From contig JADGAN010000016.1 of NCBI GenBank assembly GCA_015231955.1, positions 1 through 64,000 on the forward strand: 64,000 bases of DNA, read 5' to 3'. Shown here piece by piece: positions 24,412 through 33,445 of the stretch (within the stretch, counting starts at the first letter, position 1; every line of letters starts with the position of its first letter). The position numbers and the translations under genes were made by a program. The notes beneath the pieces are model-generated. The model ran no database searches, had not been told where the DNA came from, and worked only from the letters and a program-made list of their open reading frames with translations. The stretch is from Oligoflexia bacterium (GTDB taxonomy: Bacteria; Bdellovibrionota; Bacteriovoracia; Bacteriovoracales; Bacteriovoracaceae).

Positions 24412-25401
24412 ATGAGTGCTCTTTTACAACAGTTAAAAAATAATGTGGTCACTTACAAGGCGGGAACACAAATCATTGCAGAAAATGATGAGAGCAGAAA
24501 GATGTTCATCATTGGAAAAGGGCAGGTGCGAGTTTTTAAAAGTTATTTAGGGAGAAAGATTGCACTTGCGGTCTTAGGATCAGGGGAGATTTTTGGAGAG
24601 CTAAGTTTTCTAGATGGGGAGCCACGCTCTGCCTCTGTCGAAGCGCTTACCGATGTGGCCTTGGTGGAGATTAATGGTGACATGCGCTCAAAAGAGATGG
24701 AAAACCTTCCAAAGTGGGTGATGCCGGTGATGCGAGCAGTTTGTAATCGCTTTCGTGATGCCGATCAGCGGCTGACGCTCTTACAAAGTGTATACGAGTT
24801 TCAGAAGAAGCATGCTAAAAAAGATCAAATTGCTGAGGCCATTTATTGTGAACTGTTTCGTTACACTAAAGCATTAAAGGTGCTCTATGAGAAAGCACGC
24901 CAGGAGACCCCGGTTCTGTCAAAGAAGATGATTCAGGAGATGGAAGATCTTTTAGGAAAAGGGGTGATCCCTTTTACCGCCTATTGGAAGATGCTTCGAG
25001 AAAATGAGTTTTTAAACTCTAAGCAAGATTTGTCGGAGGGAGTTTTGGAGATCAATGAAAAATCCTTTGCCGAACTTCACGATTATTTGCAAAAGGAGAT
25101 CAATAACGGAACTTTTTTAATCTTAGGCCACCCCGCTATTGCCATCTTAAAACGCATCATCTTATTTTATGCAGGTGCCACTGATCCCAAGGTGGTCAAG
25201 TTTTTACGGCTGGAAGAGTTGCGCCTAGAGATATTACCGATGAGTAAAGAGGGGATTGAGGAGCTTACAAAGCATAAAATTATTGAAACGCTAACCGAGC
25301 GCTCCGATGCTGTCCATGTGACCATTGAGGGTGTATCGAAAGCATACATGTATCAGAGTATCGTTAAAAGTTTTGACCATACGGTTATGAACTTAAACTG
25401 A
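24412..25401 (+). CDS. Cyclic-nucleotide-binding domain protein within the lysine operon
   Basis: 329 aa. Residues 1-120 form a cNMP-binding (Crp-type) beta-roll with the phosphate cassette GEIFGELSFLDGEPRSASVEA, including the conserved arginine of PRSA. The rest is helical, with no clear Crp winged helix, though about 245-320 (SKEGIEELTKHKIIETL then VHVTIEG) could be a winged-helix-like DNA-binding region. Its place between kamE and the aminotransferase suggests that it senses a nucleotide or energy signal for the pathway. Whether it is a transcription factor is unproven. Confidence 0.75.
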   Translation: MSALLQQLKNNVVTYKAGTQIIAENDESRKMFIIGKGQVRVFKSYLGRKIALAVLGSGEIFGELSFLDGEPRSASVEALTDVALVEINGDMRSKEMENLPKWVMPVMRAVCNRFRDADQRLTLLQSVYEFQKKHAKKDQIAEAIYCELFRYTKALKVLYEKARQETPVLSKKMIQEMEDLLGKGVIPFTAYWKMLRENEFLNSKQDLSEGVLEINEKSFAELHDYLQKEINNGTFLILGHPAIAILKRIILFYAGATDPKVVKFLRLEELRLEILPMSKEGIEELTKHKIIETLTERSDAVHVTIEGVSKAYMYQSIVKSFDHTVMNLN

Positions 25402-25416
25402 AACAAGGAAAGAGTG

Positions 25417-26667
25417 ATGGTAGAGAGTAAAAAATTAAAATTAGAGCGTTCAGAACAACTTTATAAAGAGGCCTGGGAGCTTTTTCCTGGGGCAGTGGCA
25501 GGAATTCGTCGCCCCTATAACTTTGTTCCTGGTGAGTACCCCATCTTTTTTGATCGTGCTAGTGGTGGCAAGGTGATCGACGTTGATGGCAACGAATATA
25601 TTGATATGCTTTGTGCTTACGGCCCCATCATCATTGGCCATCGTGAAAAAGAGATCGACGATGCGGTGGTTGCACACCTGCGTGACCACGGCTTTTGCAT
25701 GTCGCTCACACAAGAGATTCAACTCAAATTGGGATATCGTTTACGTGAGCTGATTCCCTCCTGTGAGAAGTTGGTTTTCGTTAAAACTGGTTCCGATGCC
25801 ACCAGTGTGGCGATTAGAGTTTCACGCGCCTTTACTGGAAAAACCAAAGTGCTTCGCTGTGGATACCATGGATGGCACGATTGGTGTGTGGAGGTAAAGG
25901 GTGGGGTTCCGCAAAAGTTGTACGAGGATGTTTTTGAGTTTCACTACAATAACTTAAATGAACTCGAGGAGCTTTTAAATAAGCATCGTGGTGAGGTGGC
26001 CGCAGTGATCGTTACTCCGGTGGGCCACCCTCTTGCCGATGAGGTGCAGATGCCGGCACCAGGATTTTTAGAAGGGGTGAAGTCTTTATGTAAAAAGCAT
26101 GAGAGTGTGCTGGTCTTCGATGAAATCCGCAGTGGCTTTCGCGTAAACTTGGGTGGGGCACAAAAAGAGTTTGGGGTCACTCCCGACCTTTCCGTCTTTG
26201 GCAAGGCCATGGCCAATGGTTATCCCATTAGCGCAGTGGTTGGCCGTAAAGAGGTGATGGATGTGCTGGTGGATAAGGCCTTCTTAAGCTCCACCTTTTT
26301 TCCTAACTCTCTAGAAATGGTGGCAGCGCTGAAAAACATTGAAATCTTAGAGCGTGAACGCGTTCTCGATAAGATTAAGGAGCGAGGAAATCGTTTTGCC
26401 GCCAAAGTGAGTAAGATTACCAAGGAGAGTGGAATTGACTGTACCGTAAGTGGTGCACCTTGGATGCCCTTTATCACCTTTAATCGCGATGCCAAGAAAT
26501 TGTATAAAGAGATGCGCGTACAATTTTACACCGAACTTATTCGACGAAAAGTTTTCTTGCAACCTTACCACCACGGTTATATTGCTTACAGGCATGAAGA
26601 GCGCGACCTTGATTATGCGGCAGAGATGATTGCTGAAAGTTTGGCCGCAACAAAGGAGAAATTTTAG
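25417..26667 (+). CDS. Class III aminotransferase, candidate 3,5-diaminohexanoate transaminase
   Basis: 416 aa from the ATG at 25417; a GTG one codon earlier is possible. PLP-dependent fold type I enzyme related to glutamate-1-semialdehyde aminomutase and beta-amino acid aminotransferases: GSDATSVAIRVSRAFTG phosphate site, GYHGWHDW, VFDEIRSGFR, and the PLP lysine in VFGKAMANGYP. In the known lysine fermentation pathway, 3,5-diaminohexanoate is oxidised by the NAD-dependent dehydrogenase Kdd to 3-keto-5-aminohexanoate. No kdd is present here, and this gene lies directly before kce. I infer that it transaminates the 3-amino group instead. The substrate is not shown by the sequence. Confidence 0.8.
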   Translation: MVESKKLKLERSEQLYKEAWELFPGAVAGIRRPYNFVPGEYPIFFDRASGGKVIDVDGNEYIDMLCAYGPIIIGHREKEIDDAVVAHLRDHGFCMSLTQEIQLKLGYRLRELIPSCEKLVFVKTGSDATSVAIRVSRAFTGKTKVLRCGYHGWHDWCVEVKGGVPQKLYEDVFEFHYNNLNELEELLNKHRGEVAAVIVTPVGHPLADEVQMPAPGFLEGVKSLCKKHESVLVFDEIRSGFRVNLGGAQKEFGVTPDLSVFGKAMANGYPISAVVGRKEVMDVLVDKAFLSSTFFPNSLEMVAALKNIEILERERVLDKIKERGNRFAAKVSKITKESGIDCTVSGAPWMPFITFNRDAKKLYKEMRVQFYTELIRRKVFLQPYHHGYIAYRHEERDLDYAAEMIAESLAATKEKF

Positions 26668-27492
26668 ATGAGCACACCTCTTATTATATCTTGTTGTTTA
26701 GTGGGAGCAGAGTTGACCAAAGAGAGTTATCCTCATCTTCCAACCACCCCTGATGAGATTGCCGCTGCTGCTGAAGAGGCCTTCCGCGCTGGTGCCAGCA
26801 TTATTCACCTCCATGTTCGTGATGAGCAGGGACGTCCTACCCAGCGAGTAGATGTTTTCGAGCAGGTCTCAAAAAAGATCAAAGAGCGCTGTAATGTTAT
26901 TTTACAATACTCCACAGGTGGCGCCGTGGGGACTCCGGTCGCTGATCGCTGTGCCCCTTTAAACTTACGTCCTGAGATGGCCACCCTCTCCATGGGAACC
27001 ATGAATTTTGCCAGTGACGTTTTTGAAAACAGCGAGAGCACCATCACCGCCATTGCCAGCTCTATTAACGATAGTGGGGCCATGGCGGAATTAGAGATCT
27101 TCGACTTTGGCATGATGGAGGCAACCGAGCGCTATCTGAAAAAAAATCTTATCCCTAAAAAATTCCACGTCGATTTTGTTTTGGGCGTACCTGGAGGCAT
27201 GAGTGGGGAGGCGAGAAATTTAGTGATGCTTTTAGATCAGATGCATAGGTGCTTAGGCCCACAGCAAAGTTGGTCTGTTGCCGGTGTTGGCCGCTATCAA
27301 TTGCCGCTGACAACGATGGCGATTGCCATGGGCGGACACATTCGTATCGGTATTGAAGACAACATCTACTACCGCAAAGGAGAGATGGCAAAATCCAACG
27401 CCGACCTCATCGCTCGCGTGGTGCGTATCGCTCGCGAATTTGATCGCGCCCCTGCAACTCCCGCTGAGGCACGTAAAATCTTAGCTCTTTAA
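26668..27492 (+). CDS. kce: 3-keto-5-aminohexanoate cleavage enzyme (BKACE family)
   Basis: 274 aa. Zinc-dependent beta-keto acid cleavage enzyme that condenses 3-keto-5-aminohexanoate with acetyl-CoA to give acetoacetate and 3-aminobutyryl-CoA. The metal motif HLHVRD (His47, His49), the conserved GVPGGMSG loop, and GGHIRIGIEDN near the C-terminus are all present. The ATG directly follows the aminotransferase stop. Kam genes upstream support this substrate over other BKACE substrates. The following ammonia-lyase (kal) is not in the window. Confidence 0.92.
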   Translation: MSTPLIISCCLVGAELTKESYPHLPTTPDEIAAAAEEAFRAGASIIHLHVRDEQGRPTQRVDVFEQVSKKIKERCNVILQYSTGGAVGTPVADRCAPLNLRPEMATLSMGTMNFASDVFENSESTITAIASSINDSGAMAELEIFDFGMMEATERYLKKNLIPKKFHVDFVLGVPGGMSGEARNLVMLLDQMHRCLGPQQSWSVAGVGRYQLPLTTMAIAMGGHIRIGIEDNIYYRKGEMAKSNADLIARVVRIAREFDRAPATPAEARKILAL

Positions 27493-27528
27493 ACTTACTT
27501 AAACTTAATGAGAATCAAAAAGTTCATT

Positions 27529-27566
27529 TTTGAAAGCTAAGGGATTTAACCCCCTTAGCTTTCAAA
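27529..27566. terminator. Strong hairpin after kce
   Basis: A perfect 15-bp stem (tttgaaagctaaggg and its complement) with an 8-base loop lies 37 bases after kce. There is no U-run after it on the + strand; a T-rich stretch follows it on the - strand. It probably ends the lysine operon or protects its 3' end. Confidence 0.6.
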
Positions 27567-27639
27567 GAGTGTTGCATACCCACTTTTGCGGTCAGCTCTC
27601 CCTTTCGTCTTCTTACTACCACTGCTACGATCGACCACT

Positions 27640-28197
27640 ATGAAAAGCGTAATCCTCTTTTATTCCATTATTGTTCTTGCTCTGATTGCGATTCTCTTTC
27701 CACGTGGGGAGATCTTACCTCCTTTGCTTAAGTTGCCTGTCAAGACCATTACGGTTCTTGACGGAGATACGATTAACTTTCAGGGAAAAAAACGTGGCCG
27801 CCTCGCCTACATTGATGCTCCCGAAAAAGCACAACTCTCTTTCGATGGTGTCGCCATTGGCCTTAAATCTAAAGAGTACCTCCGTCTGTTGCTGACATCG
27901 AGGCAAGAGTCGATCACCCTTGAAATTCGCGGTGTCGATCGCTATGGGCGTTTTTTGGTGCAGCTCTTTGTCGGCGATACCGACATTAATTATGAGATGG
28001 TAAAAAATGGCATGGCCTTACTCTATCCCTTTTCAGAGTTCCCTTCAGGCGCCAAGCGCACACGCTATCTGCTCGCCTATGAGTGGGCGAAATGGACTCG
28101 CCAAGGAGTGTGGGCGGCAAAAGGTTTTGACTCTCCCTATAGCTTTCGCAAAAAGCAGCAGCAGCAGCACCCGCTTCCTTCTCGCATCCGGCCCTAA
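27640..28197 (+). CDS. Secreted or membrane-anchored thermonuclease (SNase-like)
   Basis: 185 aa from the ATG at 27640; a longer TTG start at 27586 is open but less likely. An N-terminal hydrophobic helix (MKSVILFYSIIVLALIAILF) is followed by a staphylococcal-nuclease domain: KTITVLDGDTINF, RLAYIDAPEKAQ and GVDRYGRFLVQLF hold the catalytic aspartate, arginine and glutamate positions. It would cut DNA or RNA outside the cytoplasm, for nucleotide scavenging or prey degradation. A glutamine run is near the C-terminus. A hairpin terminator follows at 28245. Confidence 0.88.
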   Translation: MKSVILFYSIIVLALIAILFPRGEILPPLLKLPVKTITVLDGDTINFQGKKRGRLAYIDAPEKAQLSFDGVAIGLKSKEYLRLLLTSRQESITLEIRGVDRYGRFLVQLFVGDTDINYEMVKNGMALLYPFSEFPSGAKRTRYLLAYEWAKWTRQGVWAAKGFDSPYSFRKKQQQQHPLPSRIRP

Positions 28198-28244
28198 AGC
28201 GACTGCTGCAACCTAGCACGCTGGCACCTGTATTGTATTGAAAT

Positions 28245-28283
28245 AATCCGCTAACAGAGTTATTATAACTCTGTTAGCGGATT
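28245..28283. terminator. Intrinsic terminator after the nuclease gene
   Basis: A perfect 18-bp stem (aatccgctaacagagtta and its complement) with a 3-base loop, followed by TT. It sits between the nuclease gene and the ATPase gene and could work in both directions. Confidence 0.75.
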
Positions 28284-28308
28284 TTAGTATTACCAGGACT
28301 ATTGCCTT

Positions 28309-29727
28309 ATGTTTGTCGGAAGAATAGAAGAGTTAAGTGAACTAGAAAAACGCTATAAATCCCATTCATCGCAATTAGTTGTGGTTTACGGAAGGCGTCG
28401 AATTGGAAAAAGTGTTTTGATCAAAGAATTTTGTAAAAACAAAACTTCCTTACAATTCGAAGGACTGGAGCGCGAGCAGACACCAGCGCAAATACAACAT
28501 TTTATTGCTTCGATTAAAAGACAATTAAAAGATCCAATGTTGGATGGAATGATCTTTAAGAATTGGAGATCAGTTTTCCTCTATCTAAATGATAAACTTT
28601 CTCCTGATAAAAAAATCATTCTTTTTTTTGATGAACTGCCGTGGATGGCAGCAGGACAGGGTAAGCTCATCTCGCTAATTAAATATTTCTGGGACAACTA
28701 TTGGAAAGATAAAAAGGTGATGTTAATTCTTTGCGGGTCGATTGCTTCGTTTATGATCAGCAAGGTGATCAAATCCAAAGCGCTTTATGGAAGAATTAAT
28801 TTCCAGTTGCGTGTTGATGAGTTTTCGCCTATCGAGGCCTTTCAGATGCTAAGAGGAAAACGTTCTCGGGAAGAGGTCTTGAAATATTTACTTACTTTTG
28901 GAGGAATACCCAAATACCTTGAAGAGATTAATATATCTCGCTCCTTTGATCAAAATTTAGAAGAACTTTGTTTTTTTAAAGATTCGATCATGGTCGATGA
29001 GTTTGAAAAGATCTTCTACATTCAATTTAGGGAGTCCCAACTTTATATTAGAATCATTGAATCCTTGAAAAACAGAGCGCTAACCATCAAGGAAATCTCA
29101 GAGTCCATTCATTTTTCTTCTGGGGGAGGACTTAAGTCCTATTTACAAAATCTTGAGAATGCTACTTTCATAGAAGGATATATTCCCTTCATGAGAGAGA
29201 GTAATAGCAAGTTTAAAAGATATCGCCTGATTGATGATTATTTATCATTTTATTTTTCTTATATACTTCCAAATAAAAGATTTATTCTTACCAAGCAAAA
29301 GGGACAGATTTATCGGTTGAAAATTAAGTCGGCACTTTCTATCTGGTTTGGATATGCCTTTGAGCGCTTTTGCGTAAAGCACGCATTTTACTTGGCAGAA
29401 CGGATGGGTTTTGCTGATCAGGTTATCAATGCTGTCCCGTATGCAGAGAGAGAGCAAGAAAACAAAGGGTTTCAAATCGATCTGATCTATGAACGGGCCG
29501 ATAAAGTAATAACCGTATGTGAAATCAAGTTTTATAGTGAGGAAATCGGTGTGGAGGTTGTAAGAGAAGTAAATCGTAAATGTTCTCTTTTAAAAATTCC
29601 CCGAGGGTTTACTCTAGAAAAGGCCCTCATTTCCTTATATGGACCTTCGCCGACCTTAAAGACTTTGGATTTTTTTCAGCACTATCTAACTTTGGAAGAT
29701 ATCTTTAATAAAAGGAGTCTTGATTAA
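28309..29727 (+). CDS. AAA ATPase with DUF234-like C-terminal domain
   Basis: 472 aa of the archaeal-type ATPase family common in prokaryotes. Residues 1-230 hold a P-loop (GRRRIGKSVLIKEF), Walker B (ILFFDELPWM) and a sensor (LILCGSIASFM). About 250-310 is a winged-helix region (LTIKEISESIHFSSGGGLKSYLQNLE). The C-terminus (about 380-450) has a PD-(D/E)xK-like pattern, GFQIDLIYERADKVITVCEIKF. The family is often found singly in accessory DNA; its role is unknown, with suggestions including nuclease or regulatory functions. The start context (attgccttATGTTTG) is nearly identical to that of the hybrid kinase at 29966. Confidence 0.85.
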   Translation: MFVGRIEELSELEKRYKSHSSQLVVVYGRRRIGKSVLIKEFCKNKTSLQFEGLEREQTPAQIQHFIASIKRQLKDPMLDGMIFKNWRSVFLYLNDKLSPDKKIILFFDELPWMAAGQGKLISLIKYFWDNYWKDKKVMLILCGSIASFMISKVIKSKALYGRINFQLRVDEFSPIEAFQMLRGKRSREEVLKYLLTFGGIPKYLEEINISRSFDQNLEELCFFKDSIMVDEFEKIFYIQFRESQLYIRIIESLKNRALTIKEISESIHFSSGGGLKSYLQNLENATFIEGYIPFMRESNSKFKRYRLIDDYLSFYFSYILPNKRFILTKQKGQIYRLKIKSALSIWFGYAFERFCVKHAFYLAERMGFADQVINAVPYAEREQENKGFQIDLIYERADKVITVCEIKFYSEEIGVEVVREVNRKCSLLKIPRGFTLEKALISLYGPSPTLKTLDFFQHYLTLEDIFNKRSLD

Positions 29728-29734
29728 CCCTTGT

Positions 29735-29843
29735 GGTTAACAAAAGTGTGCTGACCCGAATACTCGCGAATACTCGAATACTGAAATCTTCACCAATCTT
29801 AATCTGTGCCACTGGCGCATCGTGCTAATATCTCTACCCCATA
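29735..29843. repeat. Two dispersed repeat fragments in the gap before the hybrid kinase
   Basis: 29735-29757 (ggttaacaaaagtgtgctga then ccc) matches 36653-36675 at 21/23 positions. 29810-29843 (starting cactggcgcatcgtgctaat) matches 33518-33551 at 30/34 positions. No gene is supported in 29728-29965. Confidence 0.6.
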
Positions 29844-29965
29844 GGGGTGATCTCGCCTTTAGTTGTCCGTGCTTCAGTGCGTAGCTGAAAAAAAACAATA
29901 GGCAACTCCCTGGCCTTTGAACTATAAACTGATGTCCCAAACCCGATGTCACAAGGGATTGCCTT

Positions 29966-32362
29966 ATGTTTGATGGTGTCAAGGAATATGCTGCAAGTAT
30001 TGTAGAGACCGTGCGGGAGCCACTTTTAGTGCTCAGTTCTGATTTGAAAATTCTCACGGTCAATCGAAGTTTTTGCAATACCTTTAAAATATCAATCGAT
30101 AAAATTGTTGGGAAGTTCATCTATGATATTGACGACCATCAATGGGACATTCCCAGTTTACGATTGCTGTTGAATGAGATTGTTTTGAAGGATAGCGTCT
30201 TCAATGATTATGAAGTTGAGCGTGATTTTACAGGTATAGGCAGAAAAAATATTCTTCTCAATGCTCGGAAAATCCATGGAAAAGATGTCGATCCGAGCAT
30301 TATTCTTCTCGCCATGGAAGACATCACTTTGCTTAAAGAGAAAGAGAGAGAAAAAGAAAAAGAGAGAGAAAAAGAGAGAGAAAAAGAAAGAGAGCTGCGA
30401 GAAAATGAACGTTTTTTGCGAGAGTCACAAAAGGCAGCAGGGATTGGTAGTTATGTTACTGATTTGGCCACTGGAATTTGGAAAATATCGCCGGAGATGT
30501 ACAATATTTTAGGCATTGATGAGAGCTACCCTCACACTTTAGAAGGATGGGCCAGTTTTCTTCCTGCCGATACACAAGAAGAAGTTTTTGCTTATCACAC
30601 TCGAGTAGAATCAGAGAGAAAACGCTTCGATTATGAATATCGGATCATTCGATTCAAAGACAAAGAGGAACGATGGGTTCATGGACTTGGGGAGATAGAA
30701 TACGATAATCAAGGCAAGCCAGTTAGGCGCATTGGAACTATTCAAGATATCACAGAACGCAAGCAAATGGAGATCGCCCTGAAAGAGCGGGAGTATTTTT
30801 TCAAAGAATCGCAACAAGCGGCCTTAATCGGTTCTTATAAGACCAATTTTATCTCTGGTTCATGGGAATCATCCGAGGTGTTAGATCAGATTTTTGGTAT
30901 TGACCAGAGCTACAAGAGAACCATGGAAGGGTGGCTTAAGCTTATCCATCCTGATGACAAAGAAATGATGGAACATTACTTAAACCAAGAGTTAATGGTA
31001 AAACATAAACCCTTTAATAAAGTGTATAGAATTATTCGACCATCTGATCATGAAACTCGATGGGTGAGTGGTTTAGGCAAAATTTCTTGTGATAAGGAAG
31101 GGAAGGTCATTTCCCTCATTGGGACTATTCAAGACATAACCGAACGTAAAAAAACAGAAGAGATGCTACAAAACAATCAAAAACTCGAAGCACTTGGGGT
31201 GCTTGGCGGTGGTATCGCTCACGATTTTAACAACCTCTTGTCGGGCATTTTTGGTTATATTGAGATTGCAAGAAACACTTTAGATAAGGACGATCCAAGG
31301 AGTATTGTCAAGGGGATAGAGTATTTAGAAAAAGCACTCTCCTCCTTTGTTCGTGCCAAAGATCTCACACAGCAGCTACTGACTTTTTCCCAAGGAGGTG
31401 CTCCCATCAAGGAAATAGGATCGCTTGGTCCTTTAATCAAAGAGTGCACAGAGTTTGCACTAGTTGGTTCCAATATCTTGTGCCTTTTTCAGCTAGCAGA
31501 GGATTTGCTGTTTTGTGATTTTGACAAGAATCAGATGGGACAAGTCTTTAGCAATCTTGCGATCAATGCAAAACAGGCCATGCCCCATGGAGGTAAATTG
31601 GTTGTTAGTGCAAGAAACGTTGATTTGGAAAATGGCCAGTACGTTCAAATATCTTTTGCAGATGAGGGTTGCGGGATCCCCCGTCATTGTTTGCTGCAAA
31701 TTTTTGATCCCTTCTTTACCACCAAACAAACAGGGCATGGATTGGGACTGTCCATCGTTCACTCCATTGTAACTAAACATAATGGAGCTATTAGGGTCGA
31801 ATCGATCGAAGGCAAAGGCACAACAATGATATTGTCTTTTCCTGCGGCCCTAGAGGAGGCATCGGCGAGCACCGTAAGTGTAGTAAATAAGGCGTGTACA
31901 GTAAGTAGTAGTAGTACCGCGAGTACAAAGGGACACATTCTGGTGATGGATGACGAAGAGTGTATTCGAGACATCATCGAACAAATGTTAACTGACCTAG
32001 GGTATGAGGTAAGTTTTGCAATCAATGTCCAAGAGGCACTTGAAATGCTTTTGGGAAGTGTCAGTGAGAGTGAGAAAATGAAAACTGTTTTTGTCGCCGC
32101 CATTTTAGATCTGACAATTCCGGGAGGTGCTGGCGGTAAAGAGGTGATCAGTAAAGTAAGAGAGAGAGAGAGAGAGGATGAGGTCAATCACAATCATAAG
32201 CTCATAGCTTTCGTTTGTAGTGGTTATTCCGATGATCCAGTGATGTCAAATCCCTCGCAGTATGGCTTCAATGATACAATATACAAACCCTTTAGAAAAA
32301 ACGATGTTGATGCGATACTTCGACGTTACTTGAACAAAAAAAACAAAGATAATTTGAGATAA
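29966..32362 (+). CDS. Soluble hybrid histidine kinase, three PAS domains and a receiver
   Basis: 798 aa, no membrane segment. PAS 1 (about 8-118) is followed by a Lys/Glu/Arg-only coiled linker (about 124-145) encoded by a purine-rich tandem repeat. PAS 2 (about 150-270) and PAS 3 (about 280-395) share the PAS_3 pattern with RWVxGLGxI and IGTIQDITERK endings. The transmitter is NtrB-like, with the phosphorylatable histidine in GGGIAHDFNNLLSG and HATPase motifs NLAINAKQAMPHGG, DEGCGIP and TGHGLGLSIVHSI. The C-terminal receiver (about 650-795) has VMDDEE, acceptor in ILDLTIPGG, and IYKPFR. No partner regulator is adjacent. A palindrome starts four bases after the stop. Confidence 0.93.
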   Translation: MFDGVKEYAASIVETVREPLLVLSSDLKILTVNRSFCNTFKISIDKIVGKFIYDIDDHQWDIPSLRLLLNEIVLKDSVFNDYEVERDFTGIGRKNILLNARKIHGKDVDPSIILLAMEDITLLKEKEREKEKEREKEREKERELRENERFLRESQKAAGIGSYVTDLATGIWKISPEMYNILGIDESYPHTLEGWASFLPADTQEEVFAYHTRVESERKRFDYEYRIIRFKDKEERWVHGLGEIEYDNQGKPVRRIGTIQDITERKQMEIALKEREYFFKESQQAALIGSYKTNFISGSWESSEVLDQIFGIDQSYKRTMEGWLKLIHPDDKEMMEHYLNQELMVKHKPFNKVYRIIRPSDHETRWVSGLGKISCDKEGKVISLIGTIQDITERKKTEEMLQNNQKLEALGVLGGGIAHDFNNLLSGIFGYIEIARNTLDKDDPRSIVKGIEYLEKALSSFVRAKDLTQQLLTFSQGGAPIKEIGSLGPLIKECTEFALVGSNILCLFQLAEDLLFCDFDKNQMGQVFSNLAINAKQAMPHGGKLVVSARNVDLENGQYVQISFADEGCGIPRHCLLQIFDPFFTTKQTGHGLGLSIVHSIVTKHNGAIRVESIEGKGTTMILSFPAALEEASASTVSVVNKACTVSSSSTASTKGHILVMDDEECIRDIIEQMLTDLGYEVSFAINVQEALEMLLGSVSESEKMKTVFVAAILDLTIPGGAGGKEVISKVREREREDEVNHNHKLIAFVCSGYSDDPVMSNPSQYGFNDTIYKPFRKNDVDAILRRYLNKKNKDNLR

Positions 32363-32365
32363 TTT

Positions 32366-32387
32366 GTGCCAGCTTCGAAGCTGGCCC
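32366..32387. repeat. Palindromic element, copy A
   Basis: The core gccagcttcgaagctggc is a perfect palindrome with TTCGAA at its centre, placed four bases after the hybrid kinase stop. The same palindrome is at 37807-37828 and, split by an insertion sequence, at 40674-40684 and 42280-42290. It could fold as a hairpin and help end transcription here, though no U-run follows. Confidence 0.7.
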
Positions 32388-32441
32388 TCCCACCTCCTGA
32401 ATTGTTTTAACAAAATAAAGGAAAAGAGGCAACTTGCTATT

Positions 32442-32679
32442 ATGCTCAAGATACAAACAGAACCGTTTTTGATTTATTTGCAAACAGGATCGTTTCTGGA
32501 GTGATTTAGGAGTGGAAATATTTCTCTGAAAAAATGTTCCAAATAAACTATTTTTGTAAAGATTATGTGCACATGCAGGTATGCTGTTTTTTAATAATTC
32601 AGAGGAGATTAAAAAAATAAAAGACATCATGCTCCGGTCTGCAGAAGGTGGGATTCGCTGAACGGCAAGAAAATATTGC
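32442..32679. repeat. ~239-bp direct repeat, copy 1
   Basis: From atgctcaagatacaaacaga to aagaaaatattgc this block is closely similar to 37872-38110, with a small number of substitutions and a few single-base gaps. In both copies the palindrome lies about 50-75 bases before it. No intact reading frame is shared. The right end abuts the stop of the MNT gene. It may be a non-autonomous mobile element or the remnant of a duplication. Confidence 0.8.
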
Positions 32680-32681
32680 AC

Positions 32682-32981
32682 TCAGACCATTGAGAGCAAT
32701 ATGGCCTTTTTTAAAAATGTTTTTACAAATAAATCTTCCTTGGCATCTTTCGATGTTTTAATCAGAAGATCAATTTTTTGCTCACCGATTTTTTGTTCAA
32801 GAATAACCAAAATTTCTATCTTCTGATGAAAAGTTAGGAGTTCACTGATGACAAAGATATCAATGTCACCGCCTTTTTGGTGATCATCAACTCTAGATCC
32901 AAATAAATAAATTTTTGCGGAAGGGTCGAACTGTTGAATGCTTTCAATAATGGCCTTTTTTTCTTCATTAGAAAGTCTCAT
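32682..32981 (-). CDS. mntA: MNT-type nucleotidyltransferase antitoxin
   Basis: 99 aa. Minimal nucleotidyltransferase with the motif FGSRVDDHQKGGDIDIFV (GS-x8-GDxD) and a third acidic position in KIDLLIK. MntA-type proteins neutralise HEPN toxins by AMPylating them. The start overlaps the stop of the HEPN gene by four bases (ATGA), the usual arrangement of this toxin-antitoxin type. Confidence 0.85.
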   Translation of the reverse strand: MRLSNEEKKAIIESIQQFDPSAKIYLFGSRVDDHQKGGDIDIFVISELLTFHQKIEILVILEQKIGEQKIDLLIKTSKDAKEDLFVKTFLKKAILLSMV

Positions 32982-33445
32982 GGATACTCTTTCTCAACGT
33001 AGGTTACAATTTTGTCAATAGTAGAAAGAATTGTAGGCGTTTGTCTTAAAGTTTCAAGAAAGAGATCATTTAAATTTTCTTCATTGTATTCATGGGCCAA
33101 TGTATTCCGAAGAATCCGTATTGTTAGAAGAAGCTCGGCATTCTCAACAAAACCTAGCTTTTCGCTTCTGTTTGCCAAATCACGAAAAGATGCTTTTGGA
33201 GAGGACAATTCTGTCGATTCGATAAGACGAAGAACTTTTTGGGTAATGATATCAGCGGTTCTCGCAAATCGCGAGGTAAGGGTTTCAAAGTGCTCGAGTT
33301 CTGTCTCCTCATAATCTTCGGTGCTGATTTTCAAAGTGATTTTTTTACATTTTTCATAAGAATGTGATAAACGAATTTTAGACTTCTTTAATTTAACGAT
33401 CTCTTTCTTTAGCAGTGAGACGTAGTTTTCCATCTTATTAATCAT
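32978..33445 (-). CDS. hepT: HEPN-domain toxin
   Basis: 155 aa from the ATG at 33445; the ATG at 33454 is also possible because GGAGG sits 2 bases before it and 11 before the chosen one. All-helical protein with the HEPN RNase signature R-x4-H in ILRNTLAHEYNEE, including the tyrosine that MntA-type antitoxins modify in the related HepT (RX4HXY). The N-terminus is lysine-rich and longer than a minimal HepT of about 140 aa. It is paired with the downstream MNT gene. Confidence 0.8.
   Translation of the reverse strand: MINKMENYVSLLKKEIVKLKKSKIRLSHSYEKCKKITLKISTEDYEETELEHFETLTSRFARTADIITQKVLRLIESTELSSPKASFRDLANRSEKLGFVENAELLLTIRILRNTLAHEYNEENLNDLFLETLRQTPTILSTIDKIVTYVEKEYP

Noticed and set aside
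28297-29975. Shared start context attgccttATGTTTG of the ATPase and hybrid kinase genes as a regulatory site
   Set aside because: Only about 14 bases match, the upstream parts differ, and two occurrences are too few to support a site.
29737-30120. 127-codon - strand frame over the hybrid kinase start
   Set aside because: It overlaps the PAS domain of the kinase on the opposite strand and includes dispersed repeat sequence; no start context.
30340-30395. Purine-rich tandem repeat as a possible CRISPR or regulatory array
   Set aside because: It is a short in-frame coding repeat (Lys/Glu/Arg linker) with no spacers.
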